Source: Streptomyces sp. NBC_01142 (GTDB taxonomy: Bacteria > Actinomycetota > Actinomycetes > Streptomycetales > Streptomycetaceae). Taken from it: a stretch of 64,000 bases of DNA. The notes under the pieces were generated by a model. It saw nothing but the letters and a program-made list of their open reading frames with translations, was not told where the DNA came from and did no database searches. The stretch lies in the NCBI RefSeq assembly GCF_026341125.1, contig NZ_JAPEOR010000002.1, positions 3,217,001 to 3,281,000 of the forward strand, in the 5' to 3' direction. Shown here in pieces: positions 17,781 through 26,384 of the stretch (its first letter is position 1; each line of letters begins with the position of its first letter). The translations under genes were made by a program, and so were the position numbers.

Positions 17781-17909
17781 GTGACCGCTCGGCGCGACAC
17801 GCTCGGGACGGCACCGACGCTCAGGACGTCACCGATCGGCGCGACACGCTCGGGACGGCACCGAGGCTGAGAGCGTCACCGATCGGCGCGACACGCTCAG
17901 GGCGTGACC
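17781..17909. repeat. 47-bp tandem repeat running into a gene 3' end
   Basis: Units start at 17781, 17828 and 17875 (exact 47-bp period; shared core CGGCGCGACACGCTC). The third is partial and covers the stop codon and last codons of the maleylpyruvate-isomerase-family gene (minus strand). A truncated copy lies at about 17757-17780. Confidence 0.92.
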
Positions 17910-18721
17910 GCGAACTCGCGCAGGATCGCCGCGGCCAGGTCCGGGTCCCCGTCCACCTTGACCCGGTCCTGCACCGCACCCGCCCGCACCCGCCCGCAGG
18001 CCAGCCGCAGGAACGTCTCCCAGTCCATGGCGAGGGTCGCCAGGGGCCCCAGGGAGGGCGCGCCGTCGACCGTGCCGCGGCCGTCGGCATCCACCCGCAC
18101 CGTGCGGAGGAACTCGACGGGGCCGTGCACATCGAAGACGACCGCGGAGTTCGCCGGGGCGCCGGCATCCTTGGCGACGACCTTGGGGAGGGCTTCCAGC
18201 AGGCAGTCACGGGTGACGTACGCACCGGGGGAGTCGAGGTTGCCCGGCCTCCCCAGTGCCGTCCGCAGATCCTGCTCATGCACCCAGATGTCGAACGCGC
18301 GCATCCGCATGGCGAGTTCGAGAGTCTGCTCGGCGCCGAGCGGGGCGCGGACCATGGTGTCGGGACCGCGGTTCTCGTTGCGCAGCTGACGATTGCGCCG
18401 GATGATCGTGTACTCCAGTTCGGAGGTCATCTCCGGCGCCGTGTGGTGCCGGCGCACATCGACCTGCATCTCCATGTAGCGGGCGAACTCGCTCTGCACA
18501 TGGTAGAGATCGCGCGGCAGCGTGTGGATGGGACGCGGGTCCCCGAGCATCTCGCACTCCATGCCGATGACATGCGAGACGACATCGCGTACCGACCAGG
18601 CGGGGCACGGTGTGGGTCGGTTCCACTCGCCTTCGACGAGTGGCTGCACCAACTCGGCTATCGATTCGACGGAGTGGGTCCAGGCGTCGGCGTAGGTCTG
18701 GAGGCTGGGATGGACGGTCAC
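17897..18721 (-). CDS. Maleylpyruvate isomerase/DinB-fold mycothiol-dependent family protein
   Basis: 274 residues from GTG 18721 with a GAGGGG site. The N-terminal four-helix metal-binding domain has PTPCPAWSVRDVVSHVIGMECEML and, near residue 150, MRAFDIWVHEQDLRTALG; the His/Glu/His set is that of the mycothiol-dependent maleylpyruvate isomerase and DinB-like family. The C-terminal half is an SCP2-like domain (VVFDVHGPVEF...FLRLACGRVRAGAVQDRVKVDGD). Family members use mycothiol, the actinobacterial thiol, for isomerisation or detoxification; the substrate here is unknown. It diverges from the nitrilase-like gene. Confidence 0.88.
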   Translation of the reverse strand: MTVHPSLQTYADAWTHSVESIAELVQPLVEGEWNRPTPCPAWSVRDVVSHVIGMECEMLGDPRPIHTLPRDLYHVQSEFARYMEMQVDVRRHHTAPEMTSELEYTIIRRNRQLRNENRGPDTMVRAPLGAEQTLELAMRMRAFDIWVHEQDLRTALGRPGNLDSPGAYVTRDCLLEALPKVVAKDAGAPANSAVVFDVHGPVEFLRTVRVDADGRGTVDGAPSLGPLATLAMDWETFLRLACGRVRAGAVQDRVKVDGDPDLAAAILREFAVTP

Positions 18722-18884
18722 GGGACCCCTCGGCGGTTCTGCGGTACGCGGGCTGGGCTGCTGACTGCTGGGCTGCGTGGGAGGCTCGGCAGCTAAGTTA
18801 CGCTGCCCGCAGGCACCCCGGCAGTGCTTTCGTGTGACGATCGTAGGCCCGTGTTGAAGGCTCGAATGCCAGGACGGTGGTAGT

Positions 18885-19754
18885 GTGCGCGCCTCACTCA
18901 TCCAGATCGCTGTAGACCCGGACGAATCGGCCAATTCCCGTAGGGTGCGGGCCGCTTCGCTCGTACGGGAACAGAGGGGCGCCGATCTGGTGGTCCTCCC
19001 CGAACTGTGGCCCGTCGGTGCGTTCGCCTATCAGTCGTTCGAGGACGAGTCCGAGTCGCCCACGGGGCCGACGTACGAGGTGATGGCGAAGGCCGCCGCC
19101 GACGCCGGGGTCTGGCTGCATGCGGGCTCCATCGTCGAGAAGGCCACGGACGGCACCCTCTACAACACTTCGCTCGTCCTCTCCCCCGCCGGCGAGCTGG
19201 TCGGTACGTACCGGAAGATCCACCGTTTCGGCTTCGACAAGGGCGAGGCGGTGATGATGGGCGCGGGCGACGAGCTCGTGACCGTCCCGCTGACGGGGGC
19301 GGGGACCGAGGCCGGGACGGGGACCGAGGCCGGGACGGGGACCGAGGCCGGGACGGAGGCCGGGTCCGGGCTCACCCTCGGCCTCGCCACCTGCTACGAC
19401 CTGCGCTTCCCCGAGCTGTTCCGGGGCCTGGTGGACGCCGGGGCGCAGGCGTTCGTCGTCCCGGCAGGCTGGCCCGCGCGCCGCCGCGAACACTGGACGC
19501 TGCTGGCCCGCGCCCGCGCCGTGGAGAACCAGGCGTACGTCCTGGCCTGCGGCACCGCCGGCACCCACGCCGGGGTCGAGCAGGCCGGACACAGCATTGT
19601 GGTCGACCCCTGGGGCGAGGTACTGGCCGAGGCGGGCCCGGACGAAGAGGTGCTGACCGTCGAGCTGGACCCGGCAAAGGTGGCGACGACGCGCGAGCAG
19701 TTCCCGGCCCTCAAGGACCGCCTCCTGGGCCTCGCCACACCCCCTCGCCCCTAG
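18885..19754 (+). CDS. Carbon-nitrogen hydrolase (nitrilase superfamily)
   Basis: 289 residues; GTG 18885 after GGACGGTGG. Catalytic triad visible: Glu in VVLPELW (about residue 42), Lys in GTYRKIHRFGFDKGE, and nucleophile Cys in LGLATCYDLRFPELF. The nearest groups are the omega-amidase/Nit2-like and amide-hydrolysing branches that act on free omega-amides or deaminated thiols; the exact substrate is not clear. An insertion of GTEAGT repeats sits between strands before the Cys, encoded by three identical 18-bp units, and looks like a recent in-frame expansion in a surface loop. Confidence 0.9.
   Translation: MRASLIQIAVDPDESANSRRVRAASLVREQRGADLVVLPELWPVGAFAYQSFEDESESPTGPTYEVMAKAAADAGVWLHAGSIVEKATDGTLYNTSLVLSPAGELVGTYRKIHRFGFDKGEAVMMGAGDELVTVPLTGAGTEAGTGTEAGTGTEAGTEAGSGLTLGLATCYDLRFPELFRGLVDAGAQAFVVPAGWPARRREHWTLLARARAVENQAYVLACGTAGTHAGVEQAGHSIVVDPWGEVLAEAGPDEEVLTVELDPAKVATTREQFPALKDRLLGLATPPRP
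19301..19354 (+). repeat. 18-bp in-frame tandem repeat inside the C-N hydrolase gene
   Basis: Three perfect 18-bp units (GGGGACCGAGGCCGGGAC) at 19301, 19319 and 19337, then a degenerate copy. Each adds six residues (Gly/Thr/Glu/Ala). Confidence 0.97.
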
Positions 19755-19777
19755 GAGCAGCCCTCGGCCCCTGCCGG

Positions 19778-20272
19778 TCAGTCGTCGTCGCGTTCCTTCT
19801 CCGCCATACGGATCACACAGACCGCGACCGCGATCATGAGCGGCGGGTCCGCGTCCTCCCGTACGACATTCACGGTGTACGTCTCCCGCACCCGGAACCA
19901 CCGGCGGGAGATGTGCGCCAGCAGCTCCCCGTCGTACTCGACCGCGAACTCCCGGTCCAGGATCTTGCCGCTGACATCGAGCTCCGTGCCCTCGGCCAGC
20001 GTCACGCGGTAGTGGTTGCGCAGCAGCGAGAGCCGTTTCCTGCGGATCGTGGCGAGTGTCTCCCCGTCGCGCTCGATCTTCATCGCGTCCCGCAGGCTGA
20101 GCATCTTCTCGCGCAGCGTGATGAGCACCATCCCGTCGGGATCCTTGAGCTCAAGGGTGTCGCGCATGCGCAGCGCCTTGCCGTCGACGAGGAACGCCTG
20201 CCGCCCGCTCTCGTCCTCGATCCAGTAGTCGTCGCCGATCGCGAAGATCTTGTCGTGCACCAGATACTTCAT
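19778..20272 (-). CDS. LURP-one-related (Tubby-like) protein
   Basis: 164 residues from ATG 20272. The sequence MKYLVHDKIFAIGDDYWIEDESGRQAFLVDGKALRMRDTLELKDPDG and the run of short beta-hairpins (LITLREKMLSLRDAMKIERDG, RRKRLSLLRNHYRVTL) match the LURP-one/DUF567 fold, a 12-strand barrel around a central helix. The C-terminus has a hydrophobic stretch (PLMIAVAVCVIRMA) that fits the central helix rather than a membrane anchor. Function is unknown in bacteria; phospholipid or membrane binding is suggested for relatives. It diverges from the thioredoxin-NHL gene, with the starts 40 bp apart. Confidence 0.85.
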   Translation of the reverse strand: MKYLVHDKIFAIGDDYWIEDESGRQAFLVDGKALRMRDTLELKDPDGMVLITLREKMLSLRDAMKIERDGETLATIRRKRLSLLRNHYRVTLAEGTELDVSGKILDREFAVEYDGELLAHISRRWFRVRETYTVNVVREDADPPLMIAVAVCVIRMAEKERDDD

Positions 20273-20312
20273 GGCGGAATGCGTACCACCATGTCTGCGG
20301 TTGGATGGAGGT

Positions 20313-22085
20313 ATGGCTTCACGTGCACGCGTTCGGGCCCCCGAGCTGATCGGCAAGGGCGGCTGGCTCAACACAGGCGACAAGCAGTACACCCTCACTG
20401 ACCTGCGAGGGCGCATTGTCGTTCTCGATTTTTGGACATTTTGTTGCATCAACTGTCTGCATGTTCTGGATGAGCTGCGTGAACTAGAGGAGAAGCACCG
20501 CGACACCGTGGTGATCATCGGGGTCCACTCGCCGAAGTTCGTGCACGAGGCCGAGCACCAGGCCGTCGTCGACGCCGTCGAGCGCTACCAGGTGCACCAC
20601 CCCGTGCTCGACGACCCCGAGCTGGCCACCTGGAAGCAGTACGCCGTACGGGCCTGGCCCACGCTGGTCGTCATCGACCCCGAGGGGTACGTCGTCGCCC
20701 AGCACGCGGGCGAGGGCCATGCTCATGCCATCGAGAAGCTCGTCGAGGAGCTCGAGGCCGAGCACGCCGCGAAGGGAACCCTGCGGCGCGGCGACGGGCC
20801 GTACGTCGCACCCGAGCCGGTCGCCACCGATCTGCGCTTCCCCGGCAAGGCCCTGCTGCTGCCGTCCGGGAACTTCCTTGTCTCCGACTCCACCCGGCAT
20901 CAGCTGGTCGAGCTGGAGCCGGACGGCGAGAGCGTCGTACGGCGGGTCGGCGACGGAGACTTCAATGAGCCGCAGGGGCTCGCGCTGCTTCCCGACGGCC
21001 GGGTCGCGGTGGCCGACACCGTGAACCACGCCATCCGTGCGTACGACCCCACGACCGGCGCGATCGAGACGATCGCGGGTACCGGCAGCCAGTGGTGGCA
21101 GGGCTCGCCGACGAGCGGGCCGGCCCTCGATGTGGCGCTCTCCTCGCCGTGGGACGTGGCCTGGTGGGGCGACCGGCTGTGGATCGCGATGGCGGGTGTC
21201 CACCAGCTGTGGACGTACGACCCGGCGACCGGGACCGTCGGGGTCGCGGCCGGCACGGCCAACGAAGGGCTCGTCGACGGGCCGGCGGCCGAGGCGTGGT
21301 TCGCGCAGCCGTCCGGGCTCGCGGCGACCGAGGACCGGCTGTGGATCGCCGACTCGGAGACCTCCGCGGTGCGCTGGATCGACCGCGATCTGGTGGTGCA
21401 CACGGCCGTCGGTACCGGGCTCTTCGACTTCGGACACCGGGACGGGCCGGCGGGGCAGGCACTGCTCCAGCATCCGCTGGGAGTGACGGCGCTGCCCGAC
21501 GGGTCGGTCGCGATCTCGGACACGTACAACCACGCGCTGCGCCGCTTCGACCCCGAGAGCGGTGAAGTGACCACGCTCGCCACCGACCTGAGGGAGCCGA
21601 GCGGCGCAGTGCTGACCGGTGACGACATCGTGGTCGTGGAGTCGGCGCGGCACCGGCTGACCCGGCTGCGGCTGCCGGAGGAGGCGGTACGCGTCGAGGC
21701 CGTCGCCCACCGCACCCGGCGCGCCGCCACCGAAGTCGCCCCGGGGAAGCTCCGGTTGGACGTGGTGTTCCAGGCCCCGGCCGGGCAGAAGCTCGACACC
21801 CGCTACGGCCCCTCGACGCGGCTGCTGGTCTCCGCCACCCCGCCCGAGCTGCTGATCGGCGGGGAGGGCGCGGGCACCGACCTGACGCGCGAGCTGGAGA
21901 TCGACCCGGCTGTCACCGGGGGCGTTCTGCATGTCTCGGCGATGGCGGCGTCCTGCGACGACGATCCGGCCAATGAGTACCCGGCCTGCCATGTGCACCA
22001 GCAGGACTGGGGCGTACCGGTGCGGGTGAGCGACCAGGGGGCGTCCCGGCTGCCCCTCGTACTGGCAGGGATGGACCAGGGGTAG
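20313..22085 (+). CDS. Thioredoxin-fold/NHL-repeat protein (NHLRC2-like)
   Basis: 590 residues from ATG 20313 (GGAGGT 3 bp upstream). Residues about 10-160 form a TlpA/AhpC-like thioredoxin domain with the redox site in LDFWTFCCINCLHVLDEL (CxxC as CINC). Residues about 190-470 form NHL beta-propeller repeats, e.g. FNEPQGLALLPDGRVAVADTVNHAIRAYDP and HPLGVTALPDGSVAISDTYNHALRRFDP. A C-terminal beta domain follows. No signal peptide is seen, so it is probably cytoplasmic. The domain order is that of NHLRC2 and its bacterial relatives; a redox role is likely but the partner is unknown. Confidence 0.92.
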   Translation: MASRARVRAPELIGKGGWLNTGDKQYTLTDLRGRIVVLDFWTFCCINCLHVLDELRELEEKHRDTVVIIGVHSPKFVHEAEHQAVVDAVERYQVHHPVLDDPELATWKQYAVRAWPTLVVIDPEGYVVAQHAGEGHAHAIEKLVEELEAEHAAKGTLRRGDGPYVAPEPVATDLRFPGKALLLPSGNFLVSDSTRHQLVELEPDGESVVRRVGDGDFNEPQGLALLPDGRVAVADTVNHAIRAYDPTTGAIETIAGTGSQWWQGSPTSGPALDVALSSPWDVAWWGDRLWIAMAGVHQLWTYDPATGTVGVAAGTANEGLVDGPAAEAWFAQPSGLAATEDRLWIADSETSAVRWIDRDLVVHTAVGTGLFDFGHRDGPAGQALLQHPLGVTALPDGSVAISDTYNHALRRFDPESGEVTTLATDLREPSGAVLTGDDIVVVESARHRLTRLRLPEEAVRVEAVAHRTRRAATEVAPGKLRLDVVFQAPAGQKLDTRYGPSTRLLVSATPPELLIGGEGAGTDLTRELEIDPAVTGGVLHVSAMAASCDDDPANEYPACHVHQQDWGVPVRVSDQGASRLPLVLAGMDQG

Positions 22086-22127
22086 CGGCGCGGGCAGGGA
22101 CAGCGGCGCCGGCCGGGGCGGCTGGAA

Positions 22128-22499
22128 CTAGTGGAACGGGCCCTGCTTCTCGGGCTGCCGCCCCGCCGCGCCGTCCAGGCAGCCGTCCACCCACAGCCCG
22201 GGGTCGTACGTCGCCTTCAGCCCGCCCCGGCCTTCCGCCTGGAACCGCTCGCACCCGCCGGCCAGCAGGTCCCTCGCCTGCCGGCCGGTCGGGTCGTACT
22301 GCCTGACGCGGTTGCCCTGGAGGAAGCCCGCCTCGTACGCGACGTCCTTGGCCCACGGCGGCCGCTCGTTGTGCCGGAGGGTCACGAACCAGCAGCCGGC
22401 GAGCAGGACAGCGGCCGCCGAGGCGAACGTGAGGGACAGGACGCGGCGCGACGGGCCGGGGTGGCGCACGTCGACCGTCGGCTGATCAAGCAGAACCAT
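22128..22499 (-). CDS. Small putative membrane or lipoprotein, unknown function
   Basis: 123 residues. An N-terminal basic stretch (HPGPSRRV) precedes LSLTFASAAAVLLAGCWFV, which contains a lipobox-like LLAGC. Residues 45-123 are soluble, with three more Cys (GCERF, GCLDG) and charged residues. It may be a lipoprotein or a single-pass protein facing outward. The stop lies 42 bp from the convergent NHL gene. I do not recognise a family. Confidence 0.65.
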   Translation of the reverse strand: MVLLDQPTVDVRHPGPSRRVLSLTFASAAAVLLAGCWFVTLRHNERPPWAKDVAYEAGFLQGNRVRQYDPTGRQARDLLAGGCERFQAEGRGGLKATYDPGLWVDGCLDGAAGRQPEKQGPFH

Positions 22500-22568
22500 G
22501 GACCCACCGTGCCCGGTGGGGCCTTTCCCGGATGTTTCGCACGGGCGCCAAGGCCCGTGCGAGCAGGG

Positions 22569-24143
22569 TTACTTCACGTCGACGTTGCCCGAGACCTTCG
22601 GGTTCATCAGGTGCTTGCTGTCCGCGTTGATGTGCAGCGCGAAGACCGTGCCGTCGCCCCGCTCCTTGAAGCTCTTCTTGAACGTGCCGTTGGCCGCGGT
22701 CTTCACCTCGCCCAGCAGGTACGACTCCTTCGGCTTGCCCTTGGGCGAGAAGAAGATCATCACCTTCCTGCCGCCGTACGCCTTCCAGGCCGGCGCGGCG
22801 TGCTGCAGCGTGCCGGAGACGGCGATCGCGCCGCGCTTCTTCACCTTCGGCGTGACCTTGTAGTCCTTGATGCGGGTCTGGATGCGGCTCGCCCTGAGGA
22901 CCGGGCTCACCGACCCCTGCACGGTCGCGGAGCCGGAGTAGACCGCGCGGTAGTGGCCGGACGCCGGTGCCGGGATGTCCGCCCGGAAGTACCGGTCCTT
23001 GGTCAGCGTCAGCGTCTTGAGCTTCGTCCAGCCGTCCTTGCCGTTCTTGGACACCTGGATGTCGAGCTTGTTGTGCGGTCGCGGGGCGCCCTCGACTTCC
23101 AGCAGTCCGGACACGGTCAGCTTCGAGTCGAAGCCGAGCTCGATCTCGAACTGGCTGATGGAGCTGTAGCCGGTGGTGCGGAAGGTGAGCGGGGCGGTCG
23201 GCTTGTTGGAGAACCAGTCGCCGTAACTGACCTTCAGCTGCCGCTTGTCACCCGCGAAGGGGATCTTCGTCTCGAGGCTGAAACGCCCGTCCTCGGTGGT
23301 GACGGCGCTCCCCTGCCACGTCCCCGCTGCGTTCACGACCTCAACGTCGGCGTGCTGCGTCGTCTTCCAGACGCCGTCGATCTCGTACTCGACCTTGCCG
23401 GTGACCTCGACCGGTGCGCCGAACGTGCCGCTGAAGTCGGACGTGTCGAGCGTGACGCGGGCGGGCAGGCCCTTGGGCGCGACCTGGAGCAGCTCGCTCG
23501 ACAGGTTCCCGTGGTACGCACGGACCGGGCTGGGCCTGGGGTCCGCGATGAACCAGTCGGAGAACCTGCCGTCCGCGTCCGTCCTCACGGTCTCGTCGTA
23601 GGAGCCGTTGTGGATGCGCACGCTCGAATCGGCGACGGGCTTGCTCTCGTGCGTGATGGGCTGCCACTCGGCGAGCCGGCCGCTCGCGGTGACCTTCTGG
23701 TCGTCGACGGTCGGGTTGGGCCGGTCGACGCCGAACTCCTGGAAGTACTTCCTGGCCGTGTAGTTGTACGTGCCGACGTCCTTGAGGGTCGTCTCGTCGC
23801 CGTCGGCCTCGCGGACGATCAGGTCGACGGCGAACACGCCGGTGATCTCGAGCTTGACGTCCTTCCTGGTGATCCAGTCGCCCGACTTCTTGTCGCCCGA
23901 AGCGAGCTCGAAGTTGTGGACCCACTCGACGGCCACGTTCTCGCCCGGCTTGTGGACGACGGCGCTGATGCCGGTCACATCGCTGTCGGCCTTCAGGTCG
24001 TCGACGAAGAGGCGGCCGAGCTGCTTGTCGTGGCCGGAGACTTTGAGGGCGGTGGGCCCTGCGGCGGCGAATGCGGCGCTGGGCACCGCGAGTACGCCCA
24101 GTACCACGGATGTGGACAGGGCAAAGGAAATGCTGCGCTTCAC
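22569..24143 (-). CDS. Secreted multi-domain beta-rich protein, unknown function
   Basis: 524 residues. GTG 24143 gives MKRSISFALSTSVVLGVLAVPSAAFA, a clean Sec signal peptide, with a GGGGGGA site. The mature part is beta-rich and contains at least three Ig-like or carboxypeptidase-regulatory-like modules: repeated patterns of VTVSGxL...DGRF (TASGRLAEWQPI, VEVTGKVEYEIDGVWK, LTVSGLLEVEG, IAVSGTLQHAAP) and DGRFSDW/DGRFSLET/NGTFKKS. No catalytic motif was seen. It could be an adhesin, matrix or wall-associated protein. Many Streptomyces have such proteins with no assigned role. Confidence 0.8.
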   Translation of the reverse strand: MKRSISFALSTSVVLGVLAVPSAAFAAAGPTALKVSGHDKQLGRLFVDDLKADSDVTGISAVVHKPGENVAVEWVHNFELASGDKKSGDWITRKDVKLEITGVFAVDLIVREADGDETTLKDVGTYNYTARKYFQEFGVDRPNPTVDDQKVTASGRLAEWQPITHESKPVADSSVRIHNGSYDETVRTDADGRFSDWFIADPRPSPVRAYHGNLSSELLQVAPKGLPARVTLDTSDFSGTFGAPVEVTGKVEYEIDGVWKTTQHADVEVVNAAGTWQGSAVTTEDGRFSLETKIPFAGDKRQLKVSYGDWFSNKPTAPLTFRTTGYSSISQFEIELGFDSKLTVSGLLEVEGAPRPHNKLDIQVSKNGKDGWTKLKTLTLTKDRYFRADIPAPASGHYRAVYSGSATVQGSVSPVLRASRIQTRIKDYKVTPKVKKRGAIAVSGTLQHAAPAWKAYGGRKVMIFFSPKGKPKESYLLGEVKTAANGTFKKSFKERGDGTVFALHINADSKHLMNPKVSGNVDVK

Positions 24144-24265
24144 GTGTGCGTCCCCCCGGACGATTCGAGGGACGCGCGGGAGAAGGAGACAACAAAGTGC
24201 TCGATGAGGCGCGCCCCGAGCCTCCCATGATAAACGGGCCCGGGGCGTGTGGGACAGCGGATTTG

Positions 24266-25588
24266 TCAGACCGTCAGGAATGACACCAGCGCGTTGGCCA
24301 GCAGATACGGATCGTCCGCGCCGCACAGCTCACGCGCGCTGTGCATCGACAGGATCGCGACGCCGATGTCGACGGTCTGGATGCCGTGCCGGGCGGCGGT
24401 GATCGGGCCGATGGTCGTGCCGCACGGCATCGCGTTGTTCGACACGAACGTCTGCCACGGCACGCCCGCCTTCTCGCAGGCGGCGGCGAACACGGCCCGG
24501 CCGCTGCCGTCGGTGGCGTACCGCTGGTTCACATTGACCTTGAGGATCGGGCCGCCGTTCGCCCGCGGGTGGTGCGTCGGATCGTGCCGCTCGCCGTAGT
24601 TGGGGTGCACGGCATGCCCGGTGTCGGAGGACAGGCAGATCGTTCCGGCAAAGGCGCGGGCCCGGTCCTCGAAGGTGCCGCCGCGGGCGAAGACCGTGCG
24701 CTCCAGCACCGATCCGAGCAGCGGGCCGTCCGCGCCGGTGTCGGACTGCGAGCCGTTCTCCTCGTGGTCGAAGGCGGCGAGCACGGGGATGAACGGCAGG
24801 TCCCCGTCGGCGGCGGCCACGGCCGCGAGCGCCGCCGTACCCGCGTGCACGGAGATCAGGTTGTCCATCCGCGGCCCGGCCAGCAGCTCCCGGTCGCGCC
24901 CCAGATAGGCGGGCGCCTCGATGGCGTGCACCATCAGGTCCCAGCCGGTGACCTCGCCCTCGTCTATCCCGGCCTCCTGCTCCAGGAAGCGGATCAGATC
25001 GCCTTCCTCGACGTCCCCGAGGCCCCAGATCGGCTGCATATGGCGCTGCCGGTCGAGCTTGAGCCCGTCGGTGTTGACGGAGCGGTCCAGATGGACGGCG
25101 AGCTGGGGTACGCGCAGCAGCGGCCGGTCCACGTTCACCAGCCGGTGCGAGCCGTCGCGCAGGCTGAGCCGCCCGGCCAGCCCCAGATCGCGGTCGAGCC
25201 AGGTGTTGAGCAGCGTCCCGCCGTACACCTCGACGGCGATCTGGCGCCAGCCGTACGAACCGGTGTCCGGGAGCGGCTTGACCCGCAGATTGGGGGAGTC
25301 GGTGTGCGCGCCGACGATCCGGAACGGGGTGTGGGCCTGCGCGCCCTCCGGCACGTACCAGGCGATGATCGCCCCGCCGCGCAGCACGTATCTGCCGCCG
25401 GTCCCCGAGGCGGCAGCCGGTGATGTCGCAGCGTCCCAGGCGTCCGTCTCCAGCACCTGCCGGAAGCCGGCCTTCTCGAGCCGCTCGGCGGCAGCGGCCA
25501 CTGCGTGGTACGGCGAAGGTCCGGCCGTCAGGAAGGACATCAGATCGTCGGTGTGGCCGCGGTCGAAGCGGGCGGGTCTGCTGCTCAT
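24266..25588 (-). CDS. M18-family aminopeptidase
   Basis: Zinc metallopeptidase of 440 residues that removes N-terminal, usually acidic or neutral, residues. Metal ligands and catalytic residues expected for M18 are visible: His in IVGAHTDSPNLRVKP, an Asp in GPRMDNLISVHAG, Glu pair in VLAAFDHEENGSQSDTGADG, and a C-terminal His in SNNAMPCGTTIGPITAARHGIQTVDIG...MHSARE. The N-terminal part (AVEVYGGTLLNTWLDRDLGLAGRL) forms the dimerisation domain. Length and order match bacterial aspartyl-aminopeptidase-like ApeB proteins. It acts in the cytoplasm in peptide turnover. Confidence 0.93.
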   Translation of the reverse strand: MSSRPARFDRGHTDDLMSFLTAGPSPYHAVAAAAERLEKAGFRQVLETDAWDAATSPAAASGTGGRYVLRGGAIIAWYVPEGAQAHTPFRIVGAHTDSPNLRVKPLPDTGSYGWRQIAVEVYGGTLLNTWLDRDLGLAGRLSLRDGSHRLVNVDRPLLRVPQLAVHLDRSVNTDGLKLDRQRHMQPIWGLGDVEEGDLIRFLEQEAGIDEGEVTGWDLMVHAIEAPAYLGRDRELLAGPRMDNLISVHAGTAALAAVAAADGDLPFIPVLAAFDHEENGSQSDTGADGPLLGSVLERTVFARGGTFEDRARAFAGTICLSSDTGHAVHPNYGERHDPTHHPRANGGPILKVNVNQRYATDGSGRAVFAAACEKAGVPWQTFVSNNAMPCGTTIGPITAARHGIQTVDIGVAILSMHSARELCGADDPYLLANALVSFLTV

Positions 25589-25620
25589 GAGGTCACCCTA
25601 CGAGGCCCGCCCGGAGCGGC

Positions 25621-26268
25621 CTACAGATGGTCGATGGCGCTCAGATCGACGTCGATGTCGTACGGCGCGCTGAGCTTGAGGTGGTCGTGATGGATGCCGG
25701 TCGCGACGTAGGCCCTGGTGACCGGGTCGTACTCGTAGGTGCACACCATGGGCCGGTCGTGCTCGCCGGTCATCTCCACCAGCCAGAAGTGCGGGATGCC
25801 CGCGGCGGCGTACTTGTGCGGCTTGGTGTCGCGGTCGCGGGCCTCGGAGTCCGGGGAGACGACTTCGACGGCGAGCAGCACGTCGGCGGCCTGATAGCGG
25901 GTCTGTCGCTGGTTCTGCACGGACTCCGCCTTCACCACGACCAGGTCGGGCTCCGGTGCGTTCCGCTTGCCGAGCACCACGGCCATCTCCCGGCGCACCC
26001 GCAGATGCTCGGGGACGTGTCGGCGCAGCCCTTGCTCCAGCAGGGACATCGCCAGCGTGTGGAACTTGTGCTGCGCACTGACGAAGACCAGGCTCCCGTC
26101 GATCAGCTCTGTGTGCGGCGGGAGGTCGAGCGTGAAGTAGTCGTCCACGGTGTAGCCGTCCGCAGGCGGCATCGGCCACGGAGAACCGTCCGGCTGCCGG
26201 TGCCGGTTCCAGCTCTCGGAGCCGTCCGGCTGCCGGTGCTGCGAGTCGGGCAGTGCTTCGGCGGTCAT
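25621..26268 (-). CDS. Uma2-family (DUF820) putative endonuclease
   Basis: 215 residues. The PD-(D/E)xK-like core is visible as PEPDLVVVKAE, VLLAVEVVSPDSEARDRDTKPHKYAAAGIPHFWLVEM. N-terminal residues contain a duplicated HRQPDGS motif. Uma2 proteins are abundant in Streptomyces and cyanobacteria and are nuclease-fold proteins of uncertain function. Its end is 33 bp from the M18 aminopeptidase start, on the same strand. Confidence 0.85.
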   Translation of the reverse strand: MTAEALPDSQHRQPDGSESWNRHRQPDGSPWPMPPADGYTVDDYFTLDLPPHTELIDGSLVFVSAQHKFHTLAMSLLEQGLRRHVPEHLRVRREMAVVLGKRNAPEPDLVVVKAESVQNQRQTRYQAADVLLAVEVVSPDSEARDRDTKPHKYAAAGIPHFWLVEMTGEHDRPMVCTYEYDPVTRAYVATGIHHDHLKLSAPYDIDVDLSAIDHL

Positions 26269-26326
26269 GGGTTCCTCCCGTGAACGGGATTCTCGGCCGT
26301 GGGATCGGCATACCCAGCTGATACGA

Positions 26327-26363
26327 CAGCGCCGCCACCCGAACGAGTCGGGCGGCGGCGCTG
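26327..26363 (-). terminator. Terminator after the acyl-CoA dehydrogenase gene
   Basis: CAGCGCCGCC (26327-26336) pairs with GGCGGCGCTG (26354-26363); inner CCCGA/TCGGG extends the stem with one mismatch. It lies 22 bp beyond the stop codon on the minus strand. Confidence 0.8.
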
Positions 26364-26384
26364 GTTTGACTCAGCAGGTCAGGA

